From Nocardia seriolae NBRC 15557 (GTDB lineage Bacteria; Actinomycetota; Actinomycetes; Mycobacteriales; Mycobacteriaceae): a stretch of DNA of 64,000 nt. The translations under genes were made by a program, and so were the position numbers. A model generated the notes under the pieces. It was given only the letters and a program-made list of their open reading frames with translations, did not search any database and was not told the DNA's origin. The stretch covers positions 1 through 64,000 of the forward strand of contig NZ_BJWY01000015.1 in the NCBI RefSeq assembly GCF_007990715.1, given 5' to 3'. Below are positions 51,015 through 60,553 of this stretch, piece after piece; the stretch's first letter is position 1; each line of letters opens with the position of its first letter.

Positions 51015-53315
51015 ATGGCGGACATGAATCTCGCCATCGATCCTCGCCTGATCGCGCGGCTGTCGACTGAATTCACCTCGCTCGGCGAGCGCCTGAACGT
51101 CCTCGGCCGCGACCTCGACACCCTGCGTTGCCAGGTCATCGCGGAAAACGCCCGCATCGCACCCACTCGAACCACCCCACCCGTCACCGCACCACCGGTG
51201 ACGGGCGAATCCATGCCCCCGGCCGCGCAGCCCGCCCCGGCTCCGGTACCCGGCGGGATCCCGCCGACGACTTCGGCGATCCCGCCGGTTCCCGAAGCGA
51301 CTCCATGGGCATCCCCGGTCCCGGGCGGCGAGCATCCGGTAGTCGCGCGCGGGGTATCCGCGGCGGCTGCGGCGGCACAGTCCGCGAATATCCCTGCCGC
51401 CGGGCCGATTCCGCAGCCGCCGGCCGCGCCCACCTGGTCCACCCCCGCCGGGACGATGGGCCCGACTCCGCCGATTCCGCCTGCCGCGGGTTGGGGGCCG
51501 GTGCCTGCGCCGATCACCGGAGCGGTCGCGGGTCCGGGCTCGGCACCGGGTGCTGGGCCGATCGGCATGGGAGCGCCTGTGGGACAGGGCATTCCGGGGG
51601 GCGCGGGGGCGGCGCGGCCCGGGTGGATGGCCGCCGGTGCGCCGCAGCCCGGGTATCGGCCCATGCCGCCGGTTCCGCCGCAGCGGCGTAGCGCCTATGC
51701 GCGGCCGATTCGTGCGCCGTGGTGGCAGCGGGAAGGGGTGATCAGCCGGGTGCTGGCCGTTGCCGGTGTCGCTGTCACGCTCATCGGCGTGGTCATGCTG
51801 CTGGTGCTGGCGGCGCAGGCCGGGTTCTTCGGGCCGGTGCCGAGAGTCGTTGCCGGGGCGTTGTTCTCGGGTGCGCTGGTGTTCTCGGGGACGCGGGTCA
51901 ATGCGAAGGCGGGCGGACGGGTCGGGGGAATCGCGTTGGCGGCCACCGGTATCGCAGGGGGATACCTGGATGTCATCGCGATGACCACGATGTACCACTG
52001 GCTGCATCCGGTGGTGGGATATGTGGTGGCGCTGGGGATCGCGGCCGGGGGTGTGGCGCTGGCGGTGCAGTGGCGGTCGCAGGCGCTGGCGGTGATGGTC
52101 ATGCTGGGTGCGGCATTGCTGGCGCCGTTCGTGACCACCGAACTGGCGCTGCTGGGCTTCCTCATCGTGCTGCAGATCGCCGCGCTCCCGGTGCAATCGG
52201 TGCGCGACTGGCCGGGCCTGCACTTCGTGCGCACGATTCCGGCGGTGCTGGCCACGCTGGTGGCGGTGGCCGCCTCGGCGCTGGGGCTGGATACCGACCG
52301 GACTCCGGCCTCGGATCGCTTTCAGGTGCTGGCCGCGGCCATTGTCATCGCGATCGCCGGGCTGGTGGGCGCGGTGCTCGCGGTGCGCAAGCGGGCCGGG
52401 GATATCGCGGCGAGCCTGAGTTTCGCGGCGGCGGTCGTCCCGATGCTGGCCGCGCCGATCATGTTCGGGCGCACCGGATCGGTCATCGTGTCGGCCGCCG
52501 TCGCGGCGGTGCTGCTGGTGGTGGCCGCGCTGCCCTGGCTGCCGACACTCGGAGCTGCGCTGCAGATTCCGGGGCAGCTGGCCGTGGTGGCCGGGCTCGC
52601 GGGCGCCTTCGCGCTGCTGGAGGCGTGCATCGGGGTCACCCGGGTGCAGACGCTGCCGCTGGCGCTGTCGGTGGTCGCCATGGGCTTCCTGGCGGTGGCC
52701 GGTCAGCAGCGGTCGCGAATCACCGCGGGCATCGGTGCGGGCTACGGCGCGCTCGGCGTGCTGACCTTCGCCTTCCGGGCCGACCCCGCGACGCTGGCCG
52801 CGCAGTCGGAAGCCGAAGCACACCTGGGCATGTCGACCGCCCTCTCGGCGCTCGCGATCCTCGCGGTGCTGGTGGTGGCGGGCTGGAGCGGACGTCGTCT
52901 CGGCCTGCTGGACCGGGAGTCCGATGCCACCGTCCTGTCGGTGTTCGCCGGTATGGGCGGGCTGTACGCGGTGACGGTGCTGACGGTCTCGCTGGGCGTC
53001 GCCACCGGTGATCCCAATGGTTTCCGCGCCGGTCACGCCATCGCGACCGTCGTCTGGATGGCCGCGGCGACGGCGGCCCTGCTCTTCGGTCTGCGCCGGC
53101 TGAGCCGGAGCCCGCAGCGGGCCAAGGTCGCGCTGGGCGCGGGGCTGCTGGTCACCGCGGCCGCCCTGGCCAAGCTGTTCCTCTTCGACCTGGCCACCCT
53201 CGACGGCCTGGTCCGCGCGGCGGCCTTCCTGGTGGTCGGTGTCCTGCTCCTGCTGGTGGGCACCCGCTACGCGCGGGCCTTCGCCGATCTGGACTCGCGC
53301 CCGCCCACTCCGTGA
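51015..53315 (+). CDS. DUF2339 multi-pass membrane protein
   Basis: 766 aa. Residues 1-50 form a short helix pair (LIARLSTEFTSLGERLNVLG), 55-230 are a Pro/Gly/Ala-rich disordered linker, and the rest holds about 18-20 membrane helices with the DUF2339 pattern starting WWQREGVISRVLAVAGVAVT. The function of the family is unknown; the size and architecture suggest an envelope transporter or scaffold. It converges on mmpL3 and shares a terminator with it. Confidence 0.85.
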   Translation: MADMNLAIDPRLIARLSTEFTSLGERLNVLGRDLDTLRCQVIAENARIAPTRTTPPVTAPPVTGESMPPAAQPAPAPVPGGIPPTTSAIPPVPEATPWASPVPGGEHPVVARGVSAAAAAAQSANIPAAGPIPQPPAAPTWSTPAGTMGPTPPIPPAAGWGPVPAPITGAVAGPGSAPGAGPIGMGAPVGQGIPGGAGAARPGWMAAGAPQPGYRPMPPVPPQRRSAYARPIRAPWWQREGVISRVLAVAGVAVTLIGVVMLLVLAAQAGFFGPVPRVVAGALFSGALVFSGTRVNAKAGGRVGGIALAATGIAGGYLDVIAMTTMYHWLHPVVGYVVALGIAAGGVALAVQWRSQALAVMVMLGAALLAPFVTTELALLGFLIVLQIAALPVQSVRDWPGLHFVRTIPAVLATLVAVAASALGLDTDRTPASDRFQVLAAAIVIAIAGLVGAVLAVRKRAGDIAASLSFAAAVVPMLAAPIMFGRTGSVIVSAAVAAVLLVVAALPWLPTLGAALQIPGQLAVVAGLAGAFALLEACIGVTRVQTLPLALSVVAMGFLAVAGQQRSRITAGIGAGYGALGVLTFAFRADPATLAAQSEAEAHLGMSTALSALAILAVLVVAGWSGRRLGLLDRESDATVLSVFAGMGGLYAVTVLTVSLGVATGDPNGFRAGHAIATVVWMAAATAALLFGLRRLSRSPQRAKVALGAGLLVTAAALAKLFLFDLATLDGLVRAAAFLVVGVLLLLVGTRYARAFADLDSRPPTP

Positions 53316-53322
53316 GCGATCG

Positions 53323-53361
53323 AAAAACGAACGCCCGGCCGAGGATTCGGCCGGGCGTTCG
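53323..53361. terminator. Bidirectional terminator between the DUF2339 gene and mmpL3
   Basis: A perfect 15-bp stem (53328-53342 with 53347-53361), a 4-nt loop and, on the mmpL3 side, a run of five T (A-run at 53323-53327). It serves both convergent genes. Confidence 0.9.
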
Positions 53362-53372
53362 CGGTCTCGCGA

Positions 53373-56300
53373 TCAGTCGCGGTTCTGGCGGCGGAGCAGT
53401 TCGTTGACGCTGACCTGGCGTCCCTCACCGCCCCGGTGCTTGGCGTCCTCGTCGGGCTTGGGTCGGCGGCGCGCCGAGCGCAGATCCGACATCCACTGCT
53501 CGATATTGCTGCGGCCGTCACCCGGCGCCTCGTCGTCGGACGCGTGGTGCGCCGATTGCGCTTCCGGGTCGGCGGAATCCGCGGCCGCCTCGGCCTCGGA
53601 CGGCTGCGGCTGGTACAGCTGAGCCCGCGTCGCCGGATGCGGCGGGAGCTTCGGACCCTGCGGCGGCAGCACCCGCTCGGAGCCGATCGCCGGCGCGGGC
53701 GGCTGCGAATCCACCGGTGCCGCAGGCGAAGCCGGCTGCGAGACGGACGGCACCGTACCGCCCGCGACGGGGGGCACAGCACTGCCTGCGACGGGGGGCA
53801 CAGCACTGCCTGCGACAGGGGGCACCGTGCGGGGTGGGATCGGAGTCCGGAAGGCCCCGTCCTGGCCCGGGGTGGCCGCATCGGCCGGCGCGGAACCCGC
53901 ACCGGGAGAGGCGAAATCGCCGATCGGCAGCGGGCCGCGGGCGGTCGACCCGGCACCGAGATCGGTGGTCGGCGCATCCGCCGAGGCGGCACCGGTCACC
54001 CGGCGCGGCGGCAGTGCCGCACCGGAATCCGCCGGGCCGCTTAGATTCGTCAGCGGCGCGGGGTTCGCCGTTGCGGGAGCACCGGATTCGACTCCGGACG
54101 CCGGGGTCGCGGCACCGGCGTCCCTGGAAACCGGGGCGGCGGAATCGGATTCGGTCTTCCCGACGAGCCCGGCCAGCGGGCTCGGGGTCGCCGCACCGCC
54201 GGAATTGGCCATGAAGGCCGGGGTGGTGGCGGTCGACGGGGTGACGCCGTGCCCGGGACGCGCTGTGGCGGACGGGAATCCGGGCGCGGGCCGCTCCGCC
54301 TCGGGTGCCGGGGCGGCGGGCGGCGGAGTGGCGGTCGACGGGGTGGCCGCCGGGACATCGATGCGCTGGGTCGGAGCCTCGCTGTCGATATCGACGGTCC
54401 GGCGCGGGCGCGGCTTGCGCGCGCGGGCGGGCTCCGACCCGTCGGTGATCATCGGGATCTGCATGGTGACCGGGTCGGTGACCGGGGTGGTCTTGACCAG
54501 GTCGATCACCTCGCCGCCGCCGGGCCGCTCATCGTCGAGGATGGGCTCGCCCAGCCCGATCTTCTGCTGGATCTTCTTCATCCACTTGGGCGCCCACCAG
54601 CAGTCGTCGCCGAGCAGCTTCATGGTGGCCGGGACCAGCAGCATGCGCAGCACGGTCGCGTCGATGAACAGCGCCGCCACCATTCCGTAGGCGATGTACT
54701 GCATCATCACCAGATCGGAGAAGGCGAACGCACCCGTCACGACCAGCAGGATCAGCGCGGCGGCGGTGATGATGCGCCCGGTCTGGGCGGTACCCGCGCG
54801 CACCGCCTCGGTGGTGCTCGCGCCCTGGGTGCGCGCTTCGACCATGCGGGACAACAGGAATACCTCGTAGTCCACGGATAGGCCGTAGATGATCGCGATG
54901 ATCAGCACCAGCACCGGCGCCATGATCGGCTGCGGTGTGAAGGTCAGCAGTGACGCACCGTGACCGTCGATGAAGATCCAGGTCAGGATGCCCAGCGTCG
55001 ATCCGAGACCGAGCGCGCTCATGAGCGCCGCCTTCAGCGGCAGCACCAGCGAGCCGAAGGTGAGGAACATCAGGATGGTGGTGACCAGCAGGACGATGAC
55101 GATCATCCAGGGCATGCGGGACATCAGCGACTGGAGGCTGTCCATCATCAGCACCGGCTGGCCCGTGACCAGCACCTCGGCGCTGTCGGGCACCTCCATC
55201 GACCGCAGGTAGTCGACGGTCGCCTCGGGATGCGCGCTGTCCACGATGGTCGCGTCGGACACCCACACGTTCGACCCGTTCGGCGGCTTCTGCGGAATGC
55301 CGAACTGGGCGTTCTTCACGAGTCCCGGAGCCTGATTCGCCGTCGCGAGGATCGGTCCGATGTCCCTGGAGTTGTCGGTGATGATGATCAGCTGCACCGG
55401 ATCCGCCTTGCGCAGCGGGAAGGTCTCGTCGAAGTGCTGCTGCGCCAGCCGCACCGGATTGTCCGGCGGCAGATAGGTTTCCGAGATGCCGCCGAACTGC
55501 AGGTTCTTCACCGGAATGATGAGCAGCAGCAGGCCGATGGTCAGCGGGATCGCGACCTTGAGCGGGTGCTTCATCACCCAGGCGGTGAGTTTGCCCCAGA
55601 ATCCGGCCTCGATCTCCTCGGCCGTCTTGGTCTTGCGAATCCATTTGAGGCTCAAGGCGTCCACGCGCGGACCCAGGATGCTCAGCAGTGCGGGCAGCAC
55701 GGTGAGCGAGGTGATCATGGCCAGCAGGACCGCGGCGATGGTGCCGTAGGCGACCGATTGCAGGAAGCCCTGCGGGAACAGCAGCATGCCCGCGCTGGCC
55801 GCGATGATCATGGTCGCCGAGGAGGTGACCGTGCGCCCGGCCGTCATCACCGAGCGCCGCACGGCCGCCCGGGTGTCGTAGCCCTCGGCCAGCTCCTCAC
55901 GGAACCGGCTGACGATGAACAGGCCGTAGTCGATGGCCAGACCCAGGCCGATCATCGACACCACGGCCGAGACGAACGAGTTCACCTCGGTGTACTTGGT
56001 CAGCGCCATGATCATGCCGTTGGCGGCGATGATCGTCAGGCCGCCGATGATCAAAGGCAGTGCGGCGGCGACGATTCCGCCGAAGATGAAGAACAGCAGC
56101 ACCGCGACGGCGGGCAGCGCGAGCATCTCCATACGCTTGACGTCGCTGGCGATGGTGTGGTTCAGGGTGTAAGCGACCGGCTGCAGACCGCCGACCTCGA
56201 CCTTGACGCCCGGCACCGAGAAGGCGTTCTGTACCGCGCCGTAGGCCGCCAGCATCTCGGTGTCGTTGTTGCCGTTGAGAGCGATGGTGGCGAACGCGTG

Positions 56301-56687
56301 CTTGCGGTCGGCGCTGACGGTCTGCGCGACCTGCTGACCCGTGTCGGTCTTCCAGGGCGAGAGATTGACCTTGCTGATCTGCGGGTGATCCTTCGGCAGC
56401 GCGTTGAGGCTGTCGATGACCTTCTGGCTCCACGCCGGATCGTCGACGGTCTTGCCGTCGGGGGCGGTGTACAGCAGCACCACGTCACTGTTGTGATCGC
56501 GGCTGTACACCGAATCCTTCAGTATCGAAGCCTTTGTCGACTGCGAAGTGGGGTCGAACCACCCACTGGAGCTCAGATGGTCTTCGATCCCCAGCCCGAA
56601 CACGCCGAGTGAGGCCAGTGCAGCCACCATCACACCCAGAACGGTGAAGCGCAGCTTGTAGACCAGGTCGCCCCAGCGGGTGAACAC
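53373..56687 (-). CDS. mmpL3: MmpL3-type RND transporter for trehalose monomycolate
   Basis: 1104 aa, GTG 56687. Two RND halves with about 12 helices. The proton-relay Asp-Tyr pairs appear in GLAIDYGLFIVSRFREE (near residue 255) and GLSVDYEVFLLSRMVE (near 620), as in MmpL3 of mycobacteria. The last ~400 residues form a Pro/Ala/Ser-rich cytoplasmic tail ending in SVNELLRRQNRD. It flips or exports trehalose monomycolate needed for the mycolic-acid envelope. The neighbours trmB and the NYN protein match the Rv0206c-Rv0208c order. The GTG overlaps the NYN stop by one base (TAGTG). Confidence 0.93.
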   Translation of the reverse strand: MFTRWGDLVYKLRFTVLGVMVAALASLGVFGLGIEDHLSSSGWFDPTSQSTKASILKDSVYSRDHNSDVVLLYTAPDGKTVDDPAWSQKVIDSLNALPKDHPQISKVNLSPWKTDTGQQVAQTVSADRKHAFATIALNGNNDTEMLAAYGAVQNAFSVPGVKVEVGGLQPVAYTLNHTIASDVKRMEMLALPAVAVLLFFIFGGIVAAALPLIIGGLTIIAANGMIMALTKYTEVNSFVSAVVSMIGLGLAIDYGLFIVSRFREELAEGYDTRAAVRRSVMTAGRTVTSSATMIIAASAGMLLFPQGFLQSVAYGTIAAVLLAMITSLTVLPALLSILGPRVDALSLKWIRKTKTAEEIEAGFWGKLTAWVMKHPLKVAIPLTIGLLLLIIPVKNLQFGGISETYLPPDNPVRLAQQHFDETFPLRKADPVQLIIITDNSRDIGPILATANQAPGLVKNAQFGIPQKPPNGSNVWVSDATIVDSAHPEATVDYLRSMEVPDSAEVLVTGQPVLMMDSLQSLMSRMPWMIVIVLLVTTILMFLTFGSLVLPLKAALMSALGLGSTLGILTWIFIDGHGASLLTFTPQPIMAPVLVLIIAIIYGLSVDYEVFLLSRMVEARTQGASTTEAVRAGTAQTGRIITAAALILLVVTGAFAFSDLVMMQYIAYGMVAALFIDATVLRMLLVPATMKLLGDDCWWAPKWMKKIQQKIGLGEPILDDERPGGGEVIDLVKTTPVTDPVTMQIPMITDGSEPARARKPRPRRTVDIDSEAPTQRIDVPAATPSTATPPPAAPAPEAERPAPGFPSATARPGHGVTPSTATTPAFMANSGGAATPSPLAGLVGKTESDSAAPVSRDAGAATPASGVESGAPATANPAPLTNLSGPADSGAALPPRRVTGAASADAPTTDLGAGSTARGPLPIGDFASPGAGSAPADAATPGQDGAFRTPIPPRTVPPVAGSAVPPVAGSAVPPVAGGTVPSVSQPASPAAPVDSQPPAPAIGSERVLPPQGPKLPPHPATRAQLYQPQPSEAEAAADSADPEAQSAHHASDDEAPGDGRSNIEQWMSDLRSARRRPKPDEDAKHRGGEGRQVSVNELLRRQNRD
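53764..53827 (-). repeat. 24-bp tandem repeat inside the mmpL3 tail
   Basis: Two exact 24-bp copies (53764-53787, 53788-53811) and a partial third run to about 53827. They encode repeats of PPVAGSAV in the disordered C-terminal tail. In-frame length change between strains would alter only tail length. Confidence 0.85.
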
Positions 56688-57457
56688 TAAGCGACTCCTT
56701 GAGCGGGGCGGGAGGTGAGCAGGGCCGACAGCGGCCGGAACGGCTGCAGCCAGGCTCCCTCGTCGGGCAGCGAGTCGAGGCTGACCCGGGGCAGCGGTTC
56801 ACGGAACACGCCCGGGATGTCCTCGAGGTCGATGAACTCGAGAATATCCGACGTGACCGCCCAACTCGCGTGCTCGCGGAAACCCAGCACCTGGACGGGG
56901 ACACCGGCGGCGGCGATCTCCTCGAGCGGCGCGCGGAACGCCTGCCCGTCGGCGGAGGCCACCATGATTCCGGCCAAACCGGCACCGCGGCGGCGTAGTT
57001 CGATGTGGGCGAGCATGTCGGAGTCGACATCGGAGTCTTCGTCGATCTTGGGTTTGGCGAAGACGGCGTAGCCGACATTGCGCAGCGCCGCGACCCACGG
57101 CCGCACCACATCCGCGGTGCCCGGGGCGATATTGGTGAAGACCGTGGCCTCGGGTTCGACCCGGGTGGTGCTGCCCACCGATAGTTCCGCGGTGCGCGCC
57201 AGCAGCCCGCGGCCGAGCGCGTCGAAGCGCGGGCGGTACGCGGCGGTCGGGCGACCGCCGAGGATGGCGCCGAGGCCCATATCGAGATTCGGGGCATCCC
57301 AGACCAGCAGGACGCGGCGCACGTCGGTGGCATTGCCGCCCAAGGCGACCGTGGCGCTTCCGCCGAGCCCTGCGGTGCCCGGCATTTCGGTCGACGCGGT
57401 GCCGTGCATTATTCCGGCAACATCCGCGACCTCGGGGGCCATCTCACTGACGCTCAT
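56687..57457 (-). CDS. NYN-domain protein (Rv0207c-like)
   Basis: 256 aa from ATG 57457, overlapping the trmB stop as ATGA. The NYN (PIN-like) nuclease core shows VLLVWDAPNLDMGLG with the first acidic residue, KIDEDSDVDSDMLAHIE and GIMVASADGQAFRAPL, the usual metal-binding Asp set, then LGFREHASWAV. Such proteins may cleave RNA. The link to mmpL3 is positional and conserved in mycobacteria, but its meaning is unknown. Confidence 0.88.
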   Translation of the reverse strand: MSVSEMAPEVADVAGIMHGTASTEMPGTAGLGGSATVALGGNATDVRRVLLVWDAPNLDMGLGAILGGRPTAAYRPRFDALGRGLLARTAELSVGSTTRVEPEATVFTNIAPGTADVVRPWVAALRNVGYAVFAKPKIDEDSDVDSDMLAHIELRRRGAGLAGIMVASADGQAFRAPLEEIAAAGVPVQVLGFREHASWAVTSDILEFIDLEDIPGVFREPLPRVSLDSLPDEGAWLQPFRPLSALLTSRPAQGVA

Positions 57458-58224
57458 GATTCGATCTTCCCCCAAATGAACTCGGTGATGGCGCTACCCG
57501 CGCGGAGTCCTTTGTTTTCAAACTTGGTAATCGGACGTTCGAAACCAATCGGTGCCTTGGTTCGGTATGCCGCGGGGTCCCCGCCCGTCGGCTCATTCAT
57601 GCCGATGAGCTGGGGTTCCGCATTTCCGTACTGCCCGATCCACTCGGCATAATCCGCGTGGTCGGTCGCGACATGCAACACGCCGCCGGGAATCAGGCGA
57701 CTTGCGATGAGTGCGAAGGTTTCCGGCTGCAGCAGCCGGCGTTTATGGTGACGCGCCTTGGGCCAGGGGTCCGGAAAGAACACTCGAACACCCGTCAGCG
57801 ATTCGGGAGCAATCATATTTTCCAGGACATCCACGGCATCGCCGCGCAGCAGCCGGAGGTTGTCGATGTCCTCGCGCTCCACGCGCTGCACCAGCTGCGC
57901 CAGGCCCGGCTTGTAGACCTCGATGCCGATCAGATTGAACTGCGGCTCGGCCTGCGCCATGGCCGCGGTGGCGGTGCCGGTGCCGCAGCCGATCTCGATG
58001 ATCAGCGGGGCCGAGCGCCCGAACCAGGCGTCGGCGTCCAGCTTTTCGTCGGAGACGTCCTTGCCGATCCGCGGCCACACCCGATCCCAGGCGTCCTGCC
58101 GGGCCGGCGAGACCGCGCCGCGCCGGGCGCGGAAGCTGGTCACGCGGGGGTACAGGCGATTGCCCCCGGGCTGGCCGGGAACTGGCTCGGCAGTGTGGTT
58201 CGCGGCGTCGTTCACGGCGTCCAT
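57454..58224 (-). CDS. trmB: tRNA (guanine-N7)-methyltransferase
   Basis: 256 aa. SAM-binding motif IIEIGCGTGTATAAMA, the Trm-specific FFPDPWPKARHHKRRL with Asp/Lys/His, and the C-terminal ATDHADYAEWIG then GFERPITKFENKG. It methylates G46 of tRNA. The first ~45 residues are a polar extension. It is the first gene of the trmB / NYN / mmpL3 coupled operon. Confidence 0.95.
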   Translation of the reverse strand: MDAVNDAANHTAEPVPGQPGGNRLYPRVTSFRARRGAVSPARQDAWDRVWPRIGKDVSDEKLDADAWFGRSAPLIIEIGCGTGTATAAMAQAEPQFNLIGIEVYKPGLAQLVQRVEREDIDNLRLLRGDAVDVLENMIAPESLTGVRVFFPDPWPKARHHKRRLLQPETFALIASRLIPGGVLHVATDHADYAEWIGQYGNAEPQLIGMNEPTGGDPAAYRTKAPIGFERPITKFENKGLRAGSAITEFIWGKIES

Positions 58225-58282
58225 TGTCCAGTATTGGATGATTAGCGCAGCAATCGACCGGGGTTGCCGGGGCCGCGCGCAG

Positions 58283-59599
58283 TCAGGCTGCCAGGCCCGA
58301 CACCTCGTCGGACACCGCTGTATCGGGCCGCCGCAGGGGCAGTCCGAGCGTGACTCGCATTGCGGTAGTTGCCATTTCCACCATGCTGCGCCAATGCGCC
58401 GGGGACAGCGCGACCGACCAGACGGTCTTGGTTGTGGGTTCGGTAAGAGTTTTCCCTGCCAGCCGATCGGCCAACCAGTCCAGGCTCATCGGGGTCGCCA
58501 GCGGCAGCAGTGAGAAGTGCTCGCTGAGTCGATCGCGGACGTACCAGACCGCCGCGCCGCCCGCGCGGTACCGATCGACCTGGCCGTCGATGCCCGCGGC
58601 GTCGATGACCTGGTCGTGCACCGGCTGCACCACCAGCACCGGGCACTCGGGCGTGCGATGGCCCAGGCGCAGGTCGTCGAACATGGGCTCGAGGTCCGGG
58701 AGGATCTCGGCCAGCGGGCGGTGCAGATAGTCGTCCATGCGGCGGCCGACCAGCAGCGGCAGCACCGCGATCGGACCCAGGCTGCGCGCGCGTTCCAGCA
58801 GGCGGTGGCCCTCCGCGGTGAATTCGCGCTCGACCACCTCGGCCATCACCGGATACACCTGCCGCAGCGCGGCGATCACGATGGCCGGGAAGCCGGAGAA
58901 CAGGCTGCCGTCCAGATTCAGGAACACGTGACGGGTGTCCCCCACCGGCGCGCCCAGCACCGCGCCGACGATATTCAGCTCCGGCGCGTACTCCGGGGCC
59001 ATCTCCACCAGCCACGAACTGGCCATGCCGCCACCGGAATAGCCCCACACCGCGACCCGGGTGTCCGCGTGCAGGCCCAGCGGTGCGAAACGCAGTGCGG
59101 CCCTGACCCCGTCGAGGGCGCGATAGCCCGGCTCCCGCGCCACCCCGAAATTCCCCTGCGGCCCTTCGTGATCCGCGAGGCTGACCGCCCAGCCGCGGCG
59201 CAGCGCGCCCGCGACCAGCAGCCACTCCAGCTGGGTGATGGAACCGGGCGCGAGGGCGCCGCGGCGCAGCGCGTAGGACGGCGCGCAACGGTCGGTGACG
59301 GCGTCCATCGCCGTCTGGAAGGCCAGCAGCGGTCGCTCCGAATCCGGCTCGGCCCCTTCGGGCAGCAGCACCGTGGTGATCGCCACCTCGGGCGCGCCGT
59401 GCAGATCCTGGCTGCGGTACAGCAATTGCCACGCGGTCACGCGCTGCGGCACCAGGCCGAAGAACGCGATCTCGACCGTGCGGCTGCGCAGGATCGTCCC
59501 CGCCGGGTATCGCGCGAAACCGCGCGGCGGGTGGAAGAACGGATCCCGGCTCGGCGGCAGTGGCCGATCGCGCTCGATGACGTCGACATCGACGGTCAT
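58283..59599 (-). CDS. LIP-type lipase/esterase (secretory lipase family)
   Basis: 438 aa. The nucleophile elbow is VAVWGYSGGGMASSW (Ser), the acidic residue lies in PVHDQVIDAAG, and His in DRLSEHFSLL, matching the PF03583 lipases of actinobacteria and Candida. There is no clear signal peptide at the chosen ATG, which is unusual for the family, so it may be cytoplasmic or use another route. The 58225-58282 gap to trmB holds nothing further. Confidence 0.85.
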   Translation of the reverse strand: MTVDVDVIERDRPLPPSRDPFFHPPRGFARYPAGTILRSRTVEIAFFGLVPQRVTAWQLLYRSQDLHGAPEVAITTVLLPEGAEPDSERPLLAFQTAMDAVTDRCAPSYALRRGALAPGSITQLEWLLVAGALRRGWAVSLADHEGPQGNFGVAREPGYRALDGVRAALRFAPLGLHADTRVAVWGYSGGGMASSWLVEMAPEYAPELNIVGAVLGAPVGDTRHVFLNLDGSLFSGFPAIVIAALRQVYPVMAEVVEREFTAEGHRLLERARSLGPIAVLPLLVGRRMDDYLHRPLAEILPDLEPMFDDLRLGHRTPECPVLVVQPVHDQVIDAAGIDGQVDRYRAGGAAVWYVRDRLSEHFSLLPLATPMSLDWLADRLAGKTLTEPTTKTVWSVALSPAHWRSMVEMATTAMRVTLGLPLRRPDTAVSDEVSGLAA

Positions 59600-59838
59600 C
59601 GCTACCTCCCCTCGTTACGGCGGCCGTGGACCGAGAGGGATCGCCGCAGCCGTGCATCGGCACCGGTGCCGACCGAATCGCCAGAGTCGGGGAATCGCGA
59701 GGGTCTGAAAAGTGGTGTCCCGCCGAATTGTGCCGACGCACAGGTGGACCCGGAAAGGTCTGTTTCCTCACGGCCTGACCTGCGGGTTTGTGATTCGAAA
59801 CGGCCACGCGCCCAGGTGATTCCGGCTACGCTGCCCGC

Positions 59839-60507
59839 GTGCCGGTCGGGCGATCTCCGCGCATCCAGGTGACGGGCCGGGCCCGCGCGGGCAAAACCAC
59901 CCTGCGACATGCGCTGTCGCTGCTCAGCGCCGAAGAAACCCGACCGGTCGACCACCCCGGGCAACCGCGGCCGGCCCTCGACGCCGACCTGCTCCTCTAT
60001 GTCCTCCCCGGCCGCGCCGACCCGGCCGACCGTCGCCTGCTCGCCACCCTCCCGCCGGATCGCACGATTGTCGTCCTCAACAAGTCCGATTCCATTGGAA
60101 CCGGTTGGTCCGACGCCGCTCTGCTGGCCGAAACCCTCACCGCCGACCTCGGTCTGAACGCCTTTCCGGTGGTCGCCGCCCTGGCCGCCCACACCCGCTC
60201 CGGCACCCTCACCGACGCCGACCTCGACACCCTCCACCGCCACCGCACCCGCCCCGACCCACCTCTCACGCTCTCCCACGACCTCTTCACCACCCCCGCC
60301 CTCGCCCTCGATTCCGAAGCCCGCCAGGCCCTCCTGGACCGCTGGGACCTGTACGGCATCTCCTGCGCGCTCACCGCCCTCCGCCACGACCCGACCCTGG
60401 GCCCGCGGCTGCTCCTGCAAATCCTGCACTGCGCCAGCGGAATAGATCCCCTCCACCACGAACTCCACCGCCGCTACGCGGTCGCCGCGGCTGCCCTCGG
60501 CGATTGA
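59839..60507 (+). CDS. P-loop GTPase-like protein (Rv0209-like position)
   Basis: 222 aa from GTG 59839, 6 nt after TACGCT. Walker A GRARAGKTTL near residue 13, then DADLLLYVLPGRADPADRRLLATLP and the specificity motif VVLNKSD, all of a small GTPase core. The C-terminal half is helical. It lies between the mmpL3 block and pckA as Rv0209 does. The 59600-59838 gap to the lipase contains only divergent promoter sequence. Confidence 0.8.
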   Translation: MPVGRSPRIQVTGRARAGKTTLRHALSLLSAEETRPVDHPGQPRPALDADLLLYVLPGRADPADRRLLATLPPDRTIVVLNKSDSIGTGWSDAALLAETLTADLGLNAFPVVAALAAHTRSGTLTDADLDTLHRHRTRPDPPLTLSHDLFTTPALALDSEARQALLDRWDLYGISCALTALRHDPTLGPRLLLQILHCASGIDPLHHELHRRYAVAAAALGD

Positions 60508-60553
60508 ATTCGCCTCCGGCCAAGCCGAACCCACTCTCGGGAACGAATCAGCG

